Below, in pieces: positions 17,963 to 20,000 of a DNA stretch of 20,000 bases (the stretch's first letter is position 1; every line of letters starts with the position of its first letter). The stretch covers positions 1 to 20,000 of the forward strand of contig NW_013653301.1 in assembly GCF_000499385.1 (NCBI RefSeq), given 5' to 3'. Under the pieces are notes generated by a model. That model was not told where the DNA came from and searched no databases. It worked only from the letters and a program-made list of their open reading frames with translations. The position numbers were made by a program, and so were the translations under genes. The DNA comes from Eimeria necatrix (lineage: Eukaryota > Apicomplexa > Conoidasida > Eucoccidiorida > Eimeriidae).

Positions 17963-20000
17963 GCCTGCTGCTGCTGCCTCCGGCATTTGGCCGCGTTTGC
18001 TGTCAGGGAAGTCTTGCGGGGGCAGCTTTTCGCTGTACTTATCTGCAGACTTGAAAGTGGGTCTTTTAGGGTACTGCGGGGGCTCTCAAGAGTCGGGGGG
18101 GGCCCCCGGGGGCCCCCTGCTGCAGCAGGCAGCAGCAGAAGCGGAGGCAGAGGGTACTGGAGGCATCTTTTGTGATGATCCTGGACTTGGCAAAACCCTT
18201 TCTCTTTTGTCTCTGGCAGTTGTCTCCAAGTCCCCAATCCACAGGCCTCCCCGGGGCCTCTGGCCCCCGCGGGGGCCCCCAGGGGGGCCCCCGGGGGGGC
18301 CCCCGGGGGGCCCCCCGCAGGGGGGCCCCTCTGCCCCCCAGCAGCAACTTGAGAAGTACCCGAATGAGAACTAGACAGGCGAGGTTAATAGAAGCAGCAG
18401 CACAAGCTGCTGATGAGTTGTGAGCTGTACATACACCTGAGGGGGGGGCAGCAGGGGGGAAGAACGCATGCGCAGGGAGCTGCTGCAGCAGCAGCAGCAG
18501 CAGCTGCTGCTGCTGCTCTTGCTGCAGCTTCTGGGGCTGCTGCTTTTGTAAGCCCTTTGTTTTGTAATGGTCTTTTCTTTTTGCTGCTGCAGAGGCCAAA
18601 AGAACTACTTGTGGAGAATACCGGGATCCGTTGTGGCCGCCCACTTTGAGGGCATTATCGGTGAGTTCTAGGGTTTAGGGTTTAGGGTTTAGGGTTTAGG
18701 GTTTAGGGTTTAGGGTTTGGGGTTAAGGGGTGCGCTTTGGGGCCGGCCGGGGTTGGGGCTTCCGAGTAAAAATTAGGGTGTAGGGGATGGCTCTGAGGAC
18801 TGGGTCCAAGGGACTCAGGGTTTAGGGTTTAGGGTTTAGGGTTTAGGGTTTAGGGTTTAGGGTTTAGGGTTTAGGCTGCATGCAGACAAAGAGGCTGGCG
18901 GGGCTGATGACAGCTTTTTGGGCATAAAGAATTTCTTCTGTTACGACGAGGTGAATTTTATTTTTAGTTTTTTAGATTGTCTCCATTTATTTTGTTTTCT
19001 TGTATCCTTTTTGTTTTATTTAATTTATTTCTTCTCTTTTGTCTCTCTTTTCTGTTTCTTTTCTTTGCATTTCTTTGTGTTTTTTTTGTCCTTTTATTTC
19101 CTCCCCTATCCTTATCTTTTCTCATTTTTCTTCTTTTTTCTTTTTTCCCTCTTTTTGTCTCTTTCTCTGCATCCACTTGGGGGCCTTTGGTAATATGTCT
19201 TCTTTCTTTCGCATGCATGCACGCATGCGTGCATGCATGCATGCATGCATGCGTGCATGCATGCATGCATGCACACACTTTTGCATGCATGCATGCACTT
19301 CATTGCCGTCTGCACGGCAGTGCTTTGCATGCATGCGCTCTTCCAGCCTGCCTGCCTCCATGCATGCAGTGTGCCTGCATGCATGCATGCACGCATGCAG
19401 GCCTGCCTGCCTGCATGCCTGCATGCATGCAGTGCACCTGCCTGCCTGCCTGCATGCATGCATGCATGCATGCCTGCATGCATGCGTGCATGCATGCATG
19501 CATGCATGCATGCATGCATGCGTTGGGGCTGTTTGTTGCTGCATGCAGCCGCCGCGTCGCCCCGAGGCCACTTTGCCGGTGTTGGCTGCGGAGCGTTTGG
19601 CTGCGGATTTGGGGCTGGGCCTTTTGTGCAGCGAGTGGCAGCTGCGGGGCAAAGAAAGCCCCAAAAGTCTCAAAGCCCGCATGCAAAGAGTTTCTCGAGT
19701 TCTCCAGATTGTGGGTTGGACTCCACAAGTCTCTGCTGTTCCTTTTCCTTTTTGCTGCTGCAGCAGCAAAAAGGAAAAGGAACAGTTGCTGCTGCGCCTT
19801 TGCTGCTGCTGCTGCGCTTGCTTTGGCAGCAGCAGCAGCAAAGGCGCTGCTGCTGCTGCCGCAGGGGCTGCTGCTGCTGCTGCTGCTGCTGCATCTCTCC
19901 TTTTGTGTCTCCTTTTTTGTTCCTTTTCCTTTTTGCTGCTGCAGCAGCTAAGCTGCTGCTGCTGCGCGCTAGCTGCTGCTGCTGCGCGCTAGCTGCTGCT
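15256..20000 (+). CDS. F-box and SNF2-family helicase protein, N-terminal to early helicase part, runs off the right edge
   Basis: SNF2 ATPases are nuclear DNA-translocating motors of chromatin remodelling and repair. Exon 15256-15557 (phase 2 end, GTGAGA) joins 15682 onward (acceptor CTGCTGCAG). Frame 0 at about 16640-16770 reads an F-box-like LQGVLCLLDPRSVSSFGC. LFRHQVHALLWLRHRE at about 16893 is the start of an SNF2 core of the Rad5/HLTF-like kind, and TGGIFCDDPGLGKTLSLLSL at about 18156-18215 is motif I with Walker A. F-box, helicase and a D-E/D-PGLGKT motif recall Arabidopsis At3g54460. The segment between core start and motif I is stretched by Ala, Ser and Gly-Pro runs. Three later exons agree in phase: one ending 18419 (RTRQARLIEAAAQAADEL, donor GTGAGC), 18593-18660 (GQKNYLWRIPGSVVAAHFEG) and 18886-18950 (DSFLGIKNFFCYDE); 19549-19728 may follow. 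The frame change near 16.5 kb and the junction between 18.23 and 18.35 kb are unresolved. Motifs Ia-VI lie beyond the window. Confidence 0.7.
15367..15512. repeat. GGGGCCCCC tract inside an exon
   Basis: Encodes a Gly-Pro-rich insert in the exon 15256-15557 if that exon is read through. A donor AGG|GTACCT at 15360 would instead allow the tract to be spliced out. Confidence 0.75.
15874..16090. repeat. Long GGGGCCCCC tract, coding as Gly-Pro repeats
   Basis: About 210 bases of GGGGCCCCYGG units in the frame of the exon starting 15682; the frame stays open on both sides. A collagen-like Gly-Ala-Pro stretch results. The minus strand is equally open. Confidence 0.8.
16417..16430. repeat. Palindrome family copy (GGTGTCTAGACACT)
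   Basis: The only good copy inside a plausible exon; it would encode Val-Ser-Arg-His there. ACG|GTGTCT is also a possible donor, so it may mark an intron start. Confidence 0.7.
16527..16597. repeat. CAG tract in the F-box/SNF2 gene
   Basis: About 22 CAG units with one CGG interruption, read as Ser in the frame from 15682 and Ala in the frame of the F-box-like segment. The frame change between these two segments falls in or near this tract. Confidence 0.85.
17101..17142. repeat. CTG tract coding as Ala in the SNF2 frame
   Basis: Fourteen CTG/GCT units directly after a GGGGGCCCCC block (17069-17102). The SNF2 frame reads Ala. Confidence 0.85.
17335..17612. repeat. CTG then CAG block coding as Ala runs
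   Basis: CTG units (17335-17367) switch to CAG units (17370-17612), so the block is inverted internally, yet the SNF2 frame reads Ala from both (GCT and GCA). This is where the SNF2 insertion is longest. Confidence 0.75.
18094..18335. repeat. GGGGCCCCC tracts flanking the Walker A segment
   Basis: Blocks at 18094-18116 and 18257-18335 lie on either side of the DDPGLGKT coding sequence. The second block holds or hides the unresolved junction to the exon ending 18419. Confidence 0.8.
18661..18885 (+). repeat. SNF2 gene intron with two TTTAGGG tracts
   Basis: Donor GTGAGT at 18661, acceptor GCATGCAG ending 18885. TTTAGGG tracts at 18668-18722 and 18818-18875 fill about half of it; both have the same orientation. 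Exon phases (1 to 1) agree on both sides. Confidence 0.7.
18951..19200 (+). repeat. Pyrimidine-rich stretch in the next intron
   Basis: About 250 bases dominated by T and C (TTTCTTTT, CTCTTTTTGTC). It follows donor GTGAAT and precedes the TGCATGC array. Open frames here are composition effects. Confidence 0.65.
19211..19521. repeat. Long TGCATGC array with CCTGCCTGCC variants
   Basis: About 310 bases of ATGC units, with TGCGTGC, TGCACGC and GCCTGCCTGCC variants and a short unique spacer (19297-19325). It ends about 20 bases before the acceptor of the candidate exon at 19549. Confidence 0.9.
19549..19728 (+). CDS. Candidate later exon of the SNF2 gene
   Basis: Sixty phase-0 codons between acceptor GCATGCAG and donor CAA|GTCTCT, with a non-repetitive helical sequence (LPVLAAERLAADLGLGLLCS, KSLKARMQRVSRVLQIVGW). 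The preceding candidate exon also ends in phase 0, so the join is possible. No domain recognised; it could also belong to another gene. Confidence 0.45.
19736..19785. repeat. Perfect 50-bp palindrome
   Basis: Two 25-base arms with no loop, centred on CTGCTG|CAGCAG and flanked by CCTTTTCCTTTTT on one side and its complement on the other. The left arm recurs at about 19918-19945 as a direct repeat (TGTTCCTTTTCCTTTTTGCT). Confidence 0.93.

Noticed and set aside
15548..17986. 812-codon open frame on the minus strand
   Set aside because: It is the antisense of the F-box/SNF2 gene and is open only because CAG and GGGGCC repeats have no stops in any frame. It consists of Ala, Gln, Ser, Leu and Gly-Pro runs with no conserved domain.
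3037..18875. A true chromosome end at one of the TTTAGGG tracts
   Set aside because: All tracts are short (35-60 bases), lie between or inside genes with unique sequence on both sides, and occur in both orientations, so they are interstitial.
19112..19841. Minus-strand open frames with MHAC and Lys-rich ends
   Set aside because: The first part is the TGCATGC array and the end is the complement of a pyrimidine-rich tract; no conserved sequence.

Overview
The window looks like a repeat-rich segment of a coccidian (apicomplexan) nuclear genome, most likely Eimeria. The grounds are very dense CAG/CTG trinucleotide repeats inside introns and exons (read as Ala, Gln, Ser, Leu or Cys runs depending on frame), many interstitial telomere-like TTTAGGG/CCCTAAA tracts, intron-rich genes, and proteins typical of apicomplexans such as an SF-assemblin. 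This fits the 'repeat-rich segments' described for Eimeria tenella chromosomes. I cannot fix the species from the sequence alone.

Four real genes can be assembled by joining short conserved exons across repeat-filled introns. (1) Positions 185-2117, plus strand: the 3' part of an SF-assemblin gene (four exons, all phase-0 junctions, gene runs off the left edge). (2) Positions 4994-6630, minus strand: a small three-exon gene for a c-Myc-binding-protein (MYCBP/AMY-1)-like protein. (3) Positions 10103-11526, plus strand: a full enhancer-of-rudimentary homolog (ERH), whose second intron begins and ends in telomere-like repeats. (4) From about 13.8 kb (perhaps earlier) off the right edge, plus strand: a large gene for an F-box plus SNF2-family helicase protein, of which the F-box-like segment, the start of the helicase core and Walker A (DDPGLGKT) are visible, interrupted by long Ala/Ser/Gln/Gly-Pro tracts.

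Genes 1 and 2 converge on a 2.9-kb intergenic stretch (2118-4993); genes 2 and 3 diverge from a 3.5-kb stretch (6631-10102); gene 4 follows gene 3 on the same strand. The space between is filled with simple repeats of several kinds: (CAG)n, (TAGC)n, (TGCA)n, GGGGCC-type tracts, AT-rich and TA/CA tracts, telomere-like tracts, and a dispersed 14-bp palindrome of consensus RGTGTNNNNACACC present in at least 18 good copies. No rRNA, tRNA, transposase, reverse transcriptase or CRISPR array was seen. Many long open frames on both strands are by-products of (CAG)n and GGGGCC repeats, which contain no stop codon in any frame.

Functionally the four genes do not form a pathway: one cytoskeletal fibre protein used in daughter-cell budding, one small coiled-coil adaptor often linked to cilia, one conserved nuclear RNA-metabolism protein, and one chromatin/DNA-repair-type ATPase.
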